Positions 41,709 to 51,430 are shown, numbered from the stretch's first letter. The stretch: DNA of 64,000 nucleotides from Georgenia soli (GCF_002563695.1 NZ_PDJI01000004.1:1984001-2048000); one strand, 5' to 3'. Notes: generated from the sequence alone by a model not told the origin. A program made the numbers and translations.

Positions 41709-43964
41709 TCAGCGCCCGGCGCCGACCAGCTCCCGCTCGCGGACCGGCTGCACCTTCGGCGCCCCGGCGGACGCGGCGACAGCCGCCTCGGGGCTGAGGT
41801 CGAGCCGTCGCAGCAGCTGGGCGTTCATCGCGACGACGACGGTCGAGAGCGACATGAGCAGCGCGCCCACCGCCATCGGCATCACGAACCCGACGGGCGC
41901 GAGCACCCCGGCCGCGAGCGGCACGGAGACGAGGTTGTAACCGGCCGCCCACCACAGGTTCTGCTTCATCTTCCGGTAGGCCGCCCGCGAGAGCTGGATG
42001 ACCGAGAGCACCGAGCGAGGGTCGTCCGAGGCGAGGATGACGCCTGCCGAGGCGATGGCCACGTCCGTGCCGGCACCGATGGCGATACCGACGTCGGCCT
42101 GCGCCAGGGCCGGGGCGTCGTTGACGCCGTCGCCGACCATCGCGACGGTGCGGCCCTGCTGCTGCAGCTCGGCCACCTTCTCGCTCTTGTGCTCGGGCCG
42201 GACCTGGGCGAAGACCTGGTCGATGCCGAGCTCCTCGGCCACCGCTCGGGCCACGGGCTCCGCGTCGCCGGTGATCATGACGACGTGCACGCCGAGGTCG
42301 TGCAGCGCGTCGACCGCCTCGCGCGAGACCGGGCGGACGGCGTCGGCGAGCGCGAGCGCCCCGGCGATCTCACCGTCGACGAGGACGTGCAGCACCGTCG
42401 AGCCGGCAGCGGACCACTCCGCCGTCTCCCGGAGCGGGTCGTGACCGTGCTCGTGGAGCAGGGCGGGCCCGCCGACGGCGACCGAGCGTCCCTCGACCGT
42501 GGCGCGGACCCCGACGGCGGTCGACGCGGAGAAGTCCGTCGCCCGCGGGACGTCGAGACCGCGGTGGCCTGCGCCGTCGACGATGGCCCGGGCGAGCGGG
42601 TGCTCGCTGTCGGACTCGGCGGCCGCGGCGAGCGCGAGCAGCTCGCCCTCGCCGGTGCCGCCGACAGCGACGACGCCGGTCAGGGCGGGCCGGCCCTCGG
42701 TGAGGGTGCCGGTCTTGTCGAAGAGGACGGCGTCGACGGTGCGCATCTGCTCGAGCGCCATGCGGTCCTTGACGAGCACGCCACCCTTCGCGGCGCGTTC
42801 CGTGGCGATCGAGACGACCAGCGGGATCGCGAGGCCCAGGGCGTGAGGGCAGGCGATGACGAGCACGGTGATGACGCGGATCCAGGCCTGCTCCGGGGTG
42901 CCGAGCAGCGACCAGGCGACGAGCGTGATCGCGGCGGCGCCGAGCGCGAACCAGAACAGCCAGCCGGCGGCCTTGTCGGCCAGGCGCTGGGCACGGCTGG
43001 AGGAGGCCTGCGCCTCGGCGACGAGCCGCTGGATGCCCGCCAGCGCCGTGTTCTCACCGACGGCGGAGATACGGACCCGCAGCGCGTTGTCCGTGGCGAC
43101 GGTGCCGGCGACGACGTGGTCGCCGGCCTCGCGGCGCACCGGCCTCGACTCACCGGTGATCATCGACTCGTCGACGTCGGCGCCGCCGTCGACCACCTCG
43201 CCGTCGGCCGGGATCCGGCCGCCGGGGCGGACGATGACGACGTCTCCCAGCCGCAGGTCGGCGGGGGCGACCTTGGTGACCTGGTCGCCGTCGACCCGCT
43301 CCGCCTCGTCCGGCAGGAGCGCGGCGAGCGAGTCGAGCGCGGAGGAGGTCTGCGCGAGGGAGCGCATCTCGATCCAGTGGCCGAGCAGCATGATCACGAC
43401 CAGCAGGGCGAGCTCCCACCAGAACTCGAGCTGGGGCGAGAGGAGGCCGAGCTGTGCGCCCCAGGAGGCGACGAAGGCGACCGTGATGGCCATGCCGATC
43501 AGCAGCATCATCCCGGGCTTCCGGGCCCGCAGCTCACTGACGGCGCCGGTGAGGAACGGCCGCCCGCCCCAGACGTAGATGACCGTCCCGAGCACGGGGG
43601 CGACCCAGGTGATGCCCGGCAGGTCGGGCAGCTCGTAGCCGATGATCATGGCGAACACCGGGCTGAGCAGCACGGTCGGGATCGCCAGGACGAGCATGAT
43701 CCAGAAGAGCCGGCGGAACTGCCCGACGTGGTCCCCGTGCCCGGCGTGACCGTGGCCGCCGTGGCCCGACATGTCGTGACCCGCGTGGGCGTCGTGAGCC
43801 GCATGGGCGTCGTGACCGGAGATGTCGTGCCCCGCGTGCGCGGCGTGGAGCGCGCGGGTGTCGACGCCTCCGTGACGGTCGTGCTCAGGCGGTGGCGCGG
43901 CGTGCCCCTCGTGCGGGGGCGATCCTGCTCCGCTCCGGTGCTCGGCGTGCTCGTGGTGCGCCAT
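41709..43964 (-). CDS. copB: Copper-transporting P-type ATPase, CopB-like (P1B-3)
   Basis: 751 residues from the ATG at 43964, with GGAGAGAG upstream. The long N-terminus is rich in His (HAGHDISGHDAHAAHDAHAG), replacing the Cys-type metal domains of CopA. The membrane metal motif is CPH (ITVLVIACPHALGLAIPL), diagnostic of CopB-type Cu(II)/Ag exporters. The phosphorylation site is FDKTGTLTEG, and the hinge VAMVGDGVNDAPAL is intact. It exports copper from the cytoplasm. A CsoR-type operator lies 47 bases upstream of the start. Confidence 0.95.
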   Translation of the reverse strand: MAHHEHAEHRSGAGSPPHEGHAAPPPEHDRHGGVDTRALHAAHAGHDISGHDAHAAHDAHAGHDMSGHGGHGHAGHGDHVGQFRRLFWIMLVLAIPTVLLSPVFAMIIGYELPDLPGITWVAPVLGTVIYVWGGRPFLTGAVSELRARKPGMMLLIGMAITVAFVASWGAQLGLLSPQLEFWWELALLVVIMLLGHWIEMRSLAQTSSALDSLAALLPDEAERVDGDQVTKVAPADLRLGDVVIVRPGGRIPADGEVVDGGADVDESMITGESRPVRREAGDHVVAGTVATDNALRVRISAVGENTALAGIQRLVAEAQASSSRAQRLADKAAGWLFWFALGAAAITLVAWSLLGTPEQAWIRVITVLVIACPHALGLAIPLVVSIATERAAKGGVLVKDRMALEQMRTVDAVLFDKTGTLTEGRPALTGVVAVGGTGEGELLALAAAAESDSEHPLARAIVDGAGHRGLDVPRATDFSASTAVGVRATVEGRSVAVGGPALLHEHGHDPLRETAEWSAAGSTVLHVLVDGEIAGALALADAVRPVSREAVDALHDLGVHVVMITGDAEPVARAVAEELGIDQVFAQVRPEHKSEKVAELQQQGRTVAMVGDGVNDAPALAQADVGIAIGAGTDVAIASAGVILASDDPRSVLSVIQLSRAAYRKMKQNLWWAAGYNLVSVPLAAGVLAPVGFVMPMAVGALLMSLSTVVVAMNAQLLRRLDLSPEAAVAASAGAPKVQPVRERELVGAGR

Positions 43965-44010
43965 GGTCGTCGCTCTCTCTCCGGGCCGTCTGGGCCGAGA
44001 CTGTTGCTTT

Positions 44011-44029
44011 CATACCCCAGGGGGGTATG
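44011..44029. promoter_or_regulatory. CsoR-type copper operator upstream of copB
   Basis: CATACCCC (44011-44018), AGG, GGGGTATG (44022-44029) is a perfect G-tract inverted repeat. It matches the known operator pattern of the copper-sensing repressor CsoR (TACCCC/GGGGTA). It sits directly before copB, with the csp-like gene farther upstream on the same strand. No csoR gene was found in the window, so the repressor would act from elsewhere. Confidence 0.8.
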
Positions 44030-44115
44030 AGTCGTAACCACCCAGCCACCGCATCTGTTCCCGCCCGGCCGAAGAGTTTCCTCGCGGAGATCTCTCGTTC
44101 GGTGCCGCGCAGCCG

Positions 44116-44517
44116 TCAGGCGATGGTGGCGAGCAGCTGCGTGCAGGCCTCCTCGCACTCCCGGCACGCCTCGGCGCACACCCGGCAGTGCTCGTGCATC
44201 TCGGCGTGCGACTCGCACTCGTCCCCGCAGGTGCGGCACGCCACGACGCACGCCTGCAGCTGGGCTCGGACCACGGTGACGTCGGCCCCGGTCTGACGGG
44301 TCAGGACGCGCAGCGTCGTCGCGCAGATGTCGGCGCAGTCCAGGTCGGTGCGGATGCACCCGCGCAGCTCGGCCACCATGTCCTCGGCCAGGCAGGCGTC
44401 GGCACAGGCCGTGCAGGTCTGGGCGCAGGCGGCGAGCGCGTCGATCGCCCGGCTCAGGAGCTTCGCGTCCATGGTCGGCTCCGACGGGTGCGCGGCCAGC
44501 ATCTCGGTAGTCCTCAT
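44116..44517 (-). CDS. Four-helix-bundle copper-binding protein (Csp/DUF326-like)
   Basis: 133 residues from the ATG at 44517, preceded by AGAAGGGGAA; a longer reading to 44625 has no such site. It carries 16 Cys, mostly as CxxxC and CxxC pairs (AACAQTCTACADACL, CVVACRTCGDEC, CRVCAEACRECEEAC), plus His in MHEHC. This is the pattern of Csp proteins, whose four-helix bundles hold many Cu(I) ions on inward-facing Cys. There is no signal peptide, so it is cytosolic. It lies directly upstream of the CsoR-type operator and copB. Confidence 0.9.
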   Translation of the reverse strand: MRTTEMLAAHPSEPTMDAKLLSRAIDALAACAQTCTACADACLAEDMVAELRGCIRTDLDCADICATTLRVLTRQTGADVTVVRAQLQACVVACRTCGDECESHAEMHEHCRVCAEACRECEEACTQLLATIA

Positions 44518-44547
44518 AGGGTTCCCCTTCTCCGTCTCGTGCGCTCG

Positions 44548-44570
44548 GTGGGCGCCCGGCGGGCGCCCAC
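44548..44570. promoter_or_regulatory. Perfect inverted repeat in the csp leader
   Basis: GTGGGCGCCC (44548-44557), GGC, GTGGGCGCCC complement GGGCGCCCAC (44561-44570). It lies 31 bases upstream of the csp start codon. It may be an attenuating hairpin or an operator; no G-tract copper box is visible here. Confidence 0.45.
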
Positions 44571-44749
44571 CCTGACCCCCTCGACGGTAGGCACCCACCC
44601 CGAGGGGCGCACCCGCAGTACCCACGGCCGCGTCGAGCGCCGATAATCAGGATCACCAGCCACCGGCGAGGCCCGACCACTCGCTCCGTCCGGCGACGGA
44701 GTGGGGACGGCGTGGGACGGCGGGCGCGGGAGGACCTCGGAAGCGGCCG

Positions 44750-45850
44750 GTGACGCTGACCAGAGATGGCGGTGCCGACATGCGCTACCGGGAACCACCT
44801 TCCGGCGCCGGTGAGGCCGTGGCCGACGCCCTGCACGGCGCACGGACCTCGGACGTCGCCGCCGGCCGGACCACCCGCCCGCCGGCGGCTCCCCCGACAG
44901 AGCGGATCCTCGCCGCGCTGCCCGGGTCCCGCCCCCTGCTGATCGTCGTCTGGGGTCTGGTGCCGTGGCTCAACCTCGCCGCGGTGGCTCTCCTGGCCCC
45001 GTCGTGGCCCGGCGGGATCCCGTGGGGAGAGGTGCTCAACAGAACGGCGACGTCCTTCGCCGTCGTCCTCTCGCTCTGGGGCGTCTCCCGCATCACCGAG
45101 GAGCTCCGGCGGCTGCAGGTGAGGCTGACGGACTCGGTCGAGGAGGCGCGGCCGGACGTGGAGCACCTCTTCCGCGGCCTCGACAGCGTGACCGCCCCGC
45201 TCGTCCTCCTGGCGGCGACCGGCGTCGTGCTGCCGCTGGACGAGATGGTCCGCGCCGAGCCCGGGGCGGCCCTGATCCAGGGCGTCACGTGGGTGGTGAT
45301 CGGCATCCCGCTCTGCACGGCGTTCTGGGTGTACGTGGCGCTCCAGCTCGGCCTGATCCGCCTCGGACGCGGGCACGTGACGCTGCGGGACTACGACGGC
45401 GACCGCACCCTCGGGCTCCAGCCGGTGGGCCGCCTCGCGTTCACGGGGTTCTGGCTGATCCTGGGCAGCGTCGGCCCGGTGGTGCTGACCGGTCTGTCCG
45501 ACCTTCCCGTGACGCTCGTCGGCGCGGGCGTGCTGGTGGCCGCCGTGGCGCTGTTCTTCCTCTCCCTGAGCGACCTTCATCGGCAGATGGTGGCCGTCAA
45601 GGAACGCGAGCGCGCGCAGGCGACGGAGCTCTACCGGCAGGCGTACCGGGACCTACGGGGAGCTCCGACCCTCGACGTCCTCCAGCAGCACGCCGGCCTC
45701 CTCGGTGCCGCCGAGAGCCTGGAGCGACGGGCCGAGCGCATCCAGGAGTGGCCGTTCGACGAGGGCACCTTCGCCCGGGTGGTGACGATCGCCTCCAGCG
45801 CCGGGGCCACGATCCTCGCGCGCCTGCTTCTCGCGCCCACGGGACTCTAG
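44750..45850 (+). CDS. Membrane protein of unknown function
   Basis: 366 residues from a GTG at 44750 (an ATG at 44780, MRYREPP, is an alternative). After an N-terminal region of low complexity (about 55 residues) there are five or six membrane spans, for example LLIVVWGLVPWLNLAAVALL and FWLILGSVGPVVLTGLSDLPV. The last 90 residues are soluble and helical, rich in Arg and Glu (KERERAQATELYRQAYRDL). I do not recognise a family. Convergent with the next gene, their stop codons sharing the four bases CTAG. Confidence 0.6.
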   Translation: MTLTRDGGADMRYREPPSGAGEAVADALHGARTSDVAAGRTTRPPAAPPTERILAALPGSRPLLIVVWGLVPWLNLAAVALLAPSWPGGIPWGEVLNRTATSFAVVLSLWGVSRITEELRRLQVRLTDSVEEARPDVEHLFRGLDSVTAPLVLLAATGVVLPLDEMVRAEPGAALIQGVTWVVIGIPLCTAFWVYVALQLGLIRLGRGHVTLRDYDGDRTLGLQPVGRLAFTGFWLILGSVGPVVLTGLSDLPVTLVGAGVLVAAVALFFLSLSDLHRQMVAVKERERAQATELYRQAYRDLRGAPTLDVLQQHAGLLGAAESLERRAERIQEWPFDEGTFARVVTIASSAGATILARLLLAPTGL

Positions 45851-46311
45851 ACGGCGGCCCGCTCCGCCGTCGGGACGACGACGGCGAGCCGCCGCGTCAG
45901 GGCGACGGCGAGCTGGGACGTCGCGACGGTCTGGGCCACGATGACCGCGGGGAAGGCGAGCAGCACCACCAGAGTCAGGGCCAGCGCGCCCGGCCCCGCC
46001 GACATGAAGCCGGTCCGGTCCTCCTGCAGCGGGATGTTGACGCTCTGGAACACCAGGAGCGCAGCGCCCAGCACGAGCAGCACCGTGCCCGCGCGGCGCC
46101 GACCGAGCGCCGTGACGATCGCGCCCGGCAGCATGACCATCGCGAAGATCAGGAGCACGCCCAGCGTGCCGGTGGTGGAGAAGCGGGGGGCGTCCCCGCT
46201 GAGCACCACGAGCAGCCGCATGAGCACGCGGGCCACACCGCCCGCCAGAACCCCGAGGACGACGGCGGCCAGCGCACCGGCCGCGACCCGGGAGCCGATC
46301 TGTCGGAGCAT
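45847..46311 (-). CDS. Small membrane protein of unknown function
   Basis: 154 residues with four hydrophobic segments (GALAAVVLGVLAGGVARVLM, GVLLIFAMVMLPGAIVTAL, GTVLLVLGAALLVFQSVNI, ALALTLVVLLAFPAVIVA). No enzymatic motif is seen. It is transcribed towards the gene at 44750 and overlaps it by 4 bases at the stop codons. Confidence 0.55.
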   Translation of the reverse strand: MLRQIGSRVAAGALAAVVLGVLAGGVARVLMRLLVVLSGDAPRFSTTGTLGVLLIFAMVMLPGAIVTALGRRRAGTVLLVLGAALLVFQSVNIPLQEDRTGFMSAGPGALALTLVVLLAFPAVIVAQTVATSQLAVALTRRLAVVVPTAERAAV

Positions 46312-46587
46312 TCCGCCGTCCGTTCCGTCACGCCGGTCCTCGTCGACCGCACGGTCCAGGAGCGTAGCCAGCGCCCGCCCCTGCGGTCAGCCACCAGAAA
46401 TGGGGAGGTCGGCGGGCTGCGGGTCCCGATGTCGGCGCGGGTCGGTAGGGTGCGTGGTGGTCAAGAGGACCAGCGCCACGCCCTCCGGCGTGCTGGTCCG
46501 GCAACCGCGCGACGCGCACGGTGCCCCCGGAGGAAGACCCGCCCGCGCCGCCCGGCGCGAGAAGAGCGCTGACCCAGGAGAGCTTCC

Positions 46588-47049
46588 ATGAGCCCCACCC
46601 CGTCCTTCCCCGGCCACGACGGCGGAGCCGCGGCCGTCCCGGACCGCGAGTGCACGCGCCCCGGGCCGTGCCGGTCCTACCGCGCCGGGCACCTCATCCA
46701 CTTCATCCACGCCGGGTTCATCCGGCGGACGCCCTGGGGCTGGCGCGACGGCGTCGTCCGGGCGTCGGGCGAGGACAACGTCGCCGTCGTCGACTACCTC
46801 GACGGCTCCGGCACGGCCGAGATCTGGCAGCACCACGACCTCTCGGTCGTCGCGCCGCCCGGCTCCCCGGTTCGGCTGCACGAGCGCTACTACGCGCTGG
46901 AGTCCGGGGACGCGATCCTCAACGTGCTGCTCCTGCGCGGCGTCGGGCCCGTGCCGGAGCCCGAGACGCCGGAGCTGTGGGCGGGCGAGGGCGACCCGAT
47001 CTTCGTCGACCTCGCGACCGGCCGGGGGGTGCGGGCACCCCGCCGCTGA
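46588..47049 (+). CDS. Uncharacterised protein
   Basis: 153 residues, no signal peptide and no membrane span. The N-terminal 20 residues are of low complexity. The core (RSYRAGHLIHFIHAGFIRRTPWG, AVVDYLDGSGTAEIWQHHDL) is rich in His and aromatic residues and looks like a compact beta domain. A ribosome site GGAGAGCTTCC precedes the ATG. I do not recognise a family. The next gene starts 27 bases after its stop and may be co-transcribed. Confidence 0.55.
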   Translation: MSPTPSFPGHDGGAAAVPDRECTRPGPCRSYRAGHLIHFIHAGFIRRTPWGWRDGVVRASGEDNVAVVDYLDGSGTAEIWQHHDLSVVAPPGSPVRLHERYYALESGDAILNVLLLRGVGPVPEPETPELWAGEGDPIFVDLATGRGVRAPRR

Positions 47050-47076
47050 GCGGGCGACCGTGGGACGATCCCCGGC

Positions 47077-47658
47077 ATGACGAATCAGGACGTGCGGCCG
47101 GCTGACGCCGCCCGGGACGTGCCCACGCCGGACGGCGCCGACCGCACGACGCCCGGGCGGCGCACCCCGCCGTCCCCGCTCGACACGGTGGCCGCGGAAC
47201 GCATGTGGACCGCGTACGCGGCCGCCCACCCGGAGGCGGTGGCGGCCGCGCCGCAGCACACCGTGGACCGGTTCGGCGACTCCGCCGAGCTGTCCGACGA
47301 GCTGCTCGGTCTCGTGCTCCACGGCCCGAAGCGCGCCACCGCCGACCTCGTGTCCGAGTTCCTCGCGCGCGGCGAGAGGCTGCCCCAGGTCGGCTCCCAC
47401 TGGGTGGCGTGCGACGGCGCCGGAGTGCCGCGCGCCGTGCTGCGCAGCACCGAGCTGCGGCTGGGGACCATCGCCGACGCCGACGAGGCGTTCGCCCGGG
47501 ACGAGGGCGAGGACGACCGCACCCTGGAGTCGTGGCTGCGCGAGCACCGCCGCTACTGGGAACGCACGTGCGCCGCGCGGGGCGCGCGCTTCACCGACGA
47601 GGACGAGATCGTCTTCGAGCGCTTCCGCGTGGTGTGGCCGCCGGAGCTCGCCGACTGA
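47077..47658 (+). CDS. ASCH-domain protein
   Basis: 193 residues. After about 45 low-complexity residues comes an ASCH domain: MWTAYAAAHPEA, LVLHGPKRATADLVSEF, LPQVGSHWVACDGAGVPRAVLRSTE and FTDEDEIVFERFRVVW. ASCH domains share the PUA fold and are thought to bind RNA or modified nucleosides; some are amidohydrolases acting on N4-acetylcytidine. The substrate here is unknown. The 19-bp tandem array begins 32 bases after the stop. Confidence 0.8.
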   Translation: MTNQDVRPADAARDVPTPDGADRTTPGRRTPPSPLDTVAAERMWTAYAAAHPEAVAAAPQHTVDRFGDSAELSDELLGLVLHGPKRATADLVSEFLARGERLPQVGSHWVACDGAGVPRAVLRSTELRLGTIADADEAFARDEGEDDRTLESWLREHRRYWERTCAARGARFTDEDEIVFERFRVVWPPELAD

Positions 47659-47690
47659 GCCGGTGCTGCCGCCCGGGCCCGGCACCCGGT

Positions 47691-47829
47691 GGAGAACGTG
47701 ACCACTCGACGAGAACGAGAACTTGACCGCTCAAGGAGAAGTTGACATCTCACGGAGAGCTTGACCATTCGCGGAGAAGTTGACGTCTCACGGAGAACTT
47801 GACCGCTCGCGGAGAAGTTGACGTCTCGC
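47691..47829. repeat. Tandem array of 19-bp units
   Basis: Five clean units run from 47735 to 47829, each GGAGAA-TTGAC-CTC type; for example GGAGAAGTTGACGTCTCAC (47773-47791). Units with AGTTGACGT alternate with units with ACTTGACCG, giving a 38-bp higher-order repeat. Two more diverged units (20 and 24 bp) precede them from 47691. The array fills the whole space between the convergent ASCH gene and metE. Each unit contains TTGAC. Confidence 0.9.
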
Positions 47830-47848
47830 GGGGAGGGGAGCGGGAAGG

Positions 47849-50212
47849 TCAGGAGAGGGAGTCACGGACGGTTCTTGCCGCCTCGACGAGGTTGGCGAGC
47901 GCCGCCGTCGTCTCCTCGTAGCGGCGGGTCTTCAGCCCGCAGTCCGGGTTGACCCACAGCTGCCCGGCGGGCACCGCGTCCAGCGCGGCGGTGAGCAGCC
48001 CGGCGATCTCCTCGGTGCTGGGCACGCGCGGGGAGTGGATGTCGTACACGCCAGGGCCGATGCCCCGTCGGAACCCGGCGGCCCGCAGCTGGGGCAGGAT
48101 CTCCATCCGCGAGCGCGCCGCCTCGATGCTCGTGACGTCGGCGTCCATCTGGTCGATCGCGTCGAGGATCTCGCCGAACTCCGAGTAGCACAGGTGCGTG
48201 TGGATCTGGGTCGCCGGCTCCGCCGCCGAGGTCGCCAGCCGGAACGCCCGCACGGCCCACGCCAGGTAGCCGTCGCGGTCGGCGCGCCGCAGCGGCAGCT
48301 TCTCGCGCAGCGCCGGCTCGTCCACCTGCACGATGCGGATGCCGGCCGCCTGCAGGTCGGCGATCTCGTCCCGCAGCGCGAGCGCCAGCTGCTGGGCCAC
48401 CTCGCCGACGGGCAGGTCGTCGCGGACGAAGGACCACGCCAGCATCGTGACCGGTCCGGTGAGCATGCCCTTCACGGGCCGGTCGGTCAGCGACGCGGCG
48501 TAGGAGATCCAGGGCAGCGTCATCGGCCTGCGCCGGACGACGTCGCCCCACAGGATCGCCGGCCTCGTGCACCGCGAGCCGTAGGACTGCACCCAGCCGC
48601 GCTCGGTGACGACGAACCCGTCGAGCTGCTCGGCGAAGTACTGCACCATGTCGTTGCGCTCCGGCTCGCCGTGGACGAGCACGTCCAGCCCCAGCTCCTC
48701 CTGCATCCGGACCACCCGGGCGATCTCGCCGCGCACCGTGTCCTCGTAGGCGGCGCGGTCCAGCTCCCCGCGCCGCAGCGCCGCCCGAGCCCGGCGCAGC
48801 TCCGGCGTCTGCGGGAAGGAGCCGATCGTCGTCGTCGCGAGCACCGGCAGGTCGAGGATCTCCCCCTGGGCGGCCACCCGTTCCTCGTACGGCGCCCGCG
48901 CCAGATCCTCCCTCGCGCTCGCCGCGACCTGCTCCCGCACGTCGTCCCGGACGACGCCGGAGTGGGCCAGGCGGGAGCGTCTCGCCTCCGCGGCCTCCTC
49001 CAGCTCCTCCTCGACCGCCTCGCGCCCCTCCGCCAGCCCCCGCGCGAGCAGCACGACCTCCTCGACCTTCTGGTCGGCGAAGGCCAGCCAGGAGCGCAGC
49101 TCAGGAGCCAGGTGCCGCTCGTTCCCGGCGTCGAGCGGCACGTGGAGCAGCGAGCACGATGTGGACACGCCGACCCGGGCGCCCTCGCCGATGCCGTCGC
49201 TGAGCGCGGTGAGCAGGTCGAGCGCCCGTTCGAGGTCGGTGCGCCACACGTTGCGCCCGTCGACCACGCCGGCGACGACGACCTTGCCCGCGAGCGCGGC
49301 GAGCGTCCCGGCGTCCGGGAGCGGCCCGCGGACGAGGTCGAGCGCGACCGCCTCGACGTGGCTCGCGGCGAGGCGCGGCAGGGCGTCGCCCGGATCGCCG
49401 TAGGGGGTGGTGAGGAACAGCGCGGGCCGGGCCGGCCGGGCGAGGCGCTCCGCCAGCTCCTCGAGCACCCGGTCGAACGCGGCCAGCACGCGTCCGCGCG
49501 GGACGTCCCAGGTGTCGGCCACGAGCGCCGGCTCGTCGATCTGCACCCACGGCGCACCGAGGTGGGAGAGCTCGCCGAGCAGCTCCGCGTAGGCGGGAAG
49601 CACGTCGTCGAGCCGGTCGAGCGGGTGGAACCCCTCGGGGGCGCCGGCGACCGGCTTGGCCAGCAGGAGGAAGGACAGCGGACCGAGGACGACGGGCCGC
49701 AGGGTGGCGCCGTCGGCGGCGGCCTCGAGAAACTCGCGCACCACCCGGTCGTCGGCGAGCCGGAGCGGGGTGTCCGGCCCGACCTCGGGCACGAGGTAGT
49801 GGTAGTTGGAGTCGAACCACTTGGTCAGCTCCAGCGGCGCGCGGTCCCCGTGGCCGCGGGCGAGGGCGAAGTAGCCCGTGCGGTCCAGGCGACCTCGGTC
49901 GTCGAGCAGGTCGGCGAAGCGCTCGGGGATCGCGCCGAGCATGACGGCCGTGTCGAGCACGTGGTCGTAGACGGAGAAGTCCTGCGGGACGGCCGCGTCG
50001 TCGCTCGTCAGGCCCAGGAAGGCCAGACGCCGGCGGTTGGCGCCGCGCAGGCTCTCCAGGGCGGCCTCGAGGTCGTCCGGCTCGCTGCGCCCGGCCCAGA
50101 ACGCCTCGAGCGCCCGCTTGAGCTCGCGGTTGCGCCCGATGCGCGGGTACCCGAGGACGGTGGCCCCCGGGAACCACGGGACGGTGCGGTCGACCTCCTC
50201 CGGGCTCGACAT
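47849..50212 (-). CDS. metE: Cobalamin-independent methionine synthase
   Basis: 787 residues, full length for MetE. The N-terminal domain begins [24 protein letters not shown] and the C-terminal barrel has [33 protein letters not shown] and [11 protein letters not shown], the Cys being a zinc ligand. It methylates homocysteine from methyltetrahydrofolate polyglutamate. It follows metF on the same strand (51-base gap), so the two steps that make and use the methyl donor are co-transcribed. The 3' end abuts the tandem repeat array. Confidence 0.97.
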   Translation of the reverse strand: MSSPEEVDRTVPWFPGATVLGYPRIGRNRELKRALEAFWAGRSEPDDLEAALESLRGANRRRLAFLGLTSDDAAVPQDFSVYDHVLDTAVMLGAIPERFADLLDDRGRLDRTGYFALARGHGDRAPLELTKWFDSNYHYLVPEVGPDTPLRLADDRVVREFLEAAADGATLRPVVLGPLSFLLLAKPVAGAPEGFHPLDRLDDVLPAYAELLGELSHLGAPWVQIDEPALVADTWDVPRGRVLAAFDRVLEELAERLARPARPALFLTTPYGDPGDALPRLAASHVEAVALDLVRGPLPDAGTLAALAGKVVVAGVVDGRNVWRTDLERALDLLTALSDGIGEGARVGVSTSCSLLHVPLDAGNERHLAPELRSWLAFADQKVEEVVLLARGLAEGREAVEEELEEAAEARRSRLAHSGVVRDDVREQVAASAREDLARAPYEERVAAQGEILDLPVLATTTIGSFPQTPELRRARAALRRGELDRAAYEDTVRGEIARVVRMQEELGLDVLVHGEPERNDMVQYFAEQLDGFVVTERGWVQSYGSRCTRPAILWGDVVRRRPMTLPWISYAASLTDRPVKGMLTGPVTMLAWSFVRDDLPVGEVAQQLALALRDEIADLQAAGIRIVQVDEPALREKLPLRRADRDGYLAWAVRAFRLATSAAEPATQIHTHLCYSEFGEILDAIDQMDADVTSIEAARSRMEILPQLRAAGFRRGIGPGVYDIHSPRVPSTEEIAGLLTAALDAVPAGQLWVNPDCGLKTRRYEETTAALANLVEAARTVRDSLS

Positions 50213-50263
50213 CGCGGTCCTCCTCCGGTGCTCGGCTCGGATCCCCGGGTCCTGCGGCGCACG

Positions 50264-51388
50264 TTAGCGCGCGCGGCCGCCGCCCGCCCGCCCGGTGGCG
50301 CCTGTGCCGGCCGTCCCGTCGCCCCGCCCTGCCCGCCCGACGGCGACCTCGGGCCCGCCCACGATCGCGGGGTTGCGCAGGCCGCGGGCGCGCAGGTGCT
50401 CGAGCACGTCGAGGGCGGGGCGGTCGTGGTTGAAGGTGTACAGGTGCAGGCCCGGGGCCCCGGCGGCGAGCACGCGGTCGATGAGGGCCAGCGTGGCGTC
50501 GATGCCGCGGCGCAGCCGCTCGTGCTCGTCGTCGGTCGCGAGCAGCGCGTCGATGGTGGCGGGCACCGGCACGCCCGTGAGCTCCGAGAGGCGGTGGAGG
50601 CGTCCCCGGTCGGTCATCGGGATGACGCCCGGGAGGATCGGGATGCGGATCCCGACGGCGCGGGCCTCGGCCACGAGCGAGCCGTAGGCCTCGGGGTCGA
50701 AGAACACCTGGGTGATCGCGAAGTCGGCGCCCGCCTCCTGCTTCTCCCGCAGCGCCTCGAGCTCCGCCTCGCGGCCGTGGCTCTCCCCCGCCGGGTACGC
50801 GGCGACGGCGACCGAGACGACGTCCGCGGGCTCGACCCCGACCTCCCGGGCGACGACGGAGGGCGGCTCCGGCGTCGGCCCATGTCCGCCGTCGTGCACG
50901 CCGGTGCCGTGCACGCCGGCGTCGTCGTCCTCGGTACCCCGCTCGGCGCCGCGGAGGCCCAGATACTCGCCCTCGACCTGGCGGATGAGCGCCACCAGCT
51001 CGCTCGAGCGGCTCAGGCCACCAGGGACCGGCCGCCACTCCGTCTCGCCGGCGGGCGGGTCGCCGCGCAGGGCGAGGAAGTCGCGGACACCGGAGTCGAG
51101 GAGGTCACGGACCCGCTGGGCGAGCTCCTCCCGGGTGGCGCCCACGCACGTCAGGTGCGCGATGGGCGGGATGTGCGTCTCCGCGAGCAGGCGGCGGACC
51201 AGGTCGGCCGAGGCGGCGCGAGACGAGCCCGAGGCACCGTAGGTGACGGAGAAGAAGTCCGGCCCGGCGGCGGCCATCCGGAGCACGCGCTGCCAGACGA
51301 TCTCGTCGAGCTCGGGCCGCCGCGGCGGGAAGAGCTCGAAGGACACCGTCGGGTAGCCGGGCACGCCTCCGAGGTTAGACCGGAGCAC
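50264..51388 (-). CDS. metF: Methylenetetrahydrofolate reductase
   Basis: 374 residues. The barrel shows YPTVSFELFPPRRPELDEIVW, DFFSVTYGASGSSR, RDFLALRGDPP and ITQVFFDPEAYG, as in MetF. It reduces methylene- to methyl-tetrahydrofolate for MetE. Two low-complexity additions lengthen it beyond the usual 300: an acidic/Gly-rich loop (RGTEDDDAGVHGTGVHDGG) and a Gly/Arg tail. The start is ambiguous: GTG at 51388 or GTG at 51364 (VPGYPTVSF); both have a nearby GGAG. A hairpin covers the first. Confidence 0.92.
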   Translation of the reverse strand: MLRSNLGGVPGYPTVSFELFPPRRPELDEIVWQRVLRMAAAGPDFFSVTYGASGSSRAASADLVRRLLAETHIPPIAHLTCVGATREELAQRVRDLLDSGVRDFLALRGDPPAGETEWRPVPGGLSRSSELVALIRQVEGEYLGLRGAERGTEDDDAGVHGTGVHDGGHGPTPEPPSVVAREVGVEPADVVSVAVAAYPAGESHGREAELEALREKQEAGADFAITQVFFDPEAYGSLVAEARAVGIRIPILPGVIPMTDRGRLHRLSELTGVPVPATIDALLATDDEHERLRRGIDATLALIDRVLAAGAPGLHLYTFNHDRPALDVLEHLRARGLRNPAIVGGPEVAVGRAGRGDGTAGTGATGRAGGGRAR

Positions 51389-51397
51389 ACTCCGGTC
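51378..51397. promoter_or_regulatory. Hairpin or operator overlapping the metF start
   Basis: GACCGGAG (51378-51385), CACA, CTCCGGTC (51390-51397) is a perfect 8-bp inverted repeat with a 4-base loop. It contains the GTG at 51388 and its GGAG. It could hide the ribosome site or be bound by a regulator. Confidence 0.4.
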
Positions 51398-51430
51398 GTA
51401 CCCGGGAGCGTGCTGCCGGGCCGGCGCCCG

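Noticed and set aside
47691..47829. CRISPR array
   Set aside because: The 19-bp units are directly adjacent with no unique spacers, and there are no cas genes.
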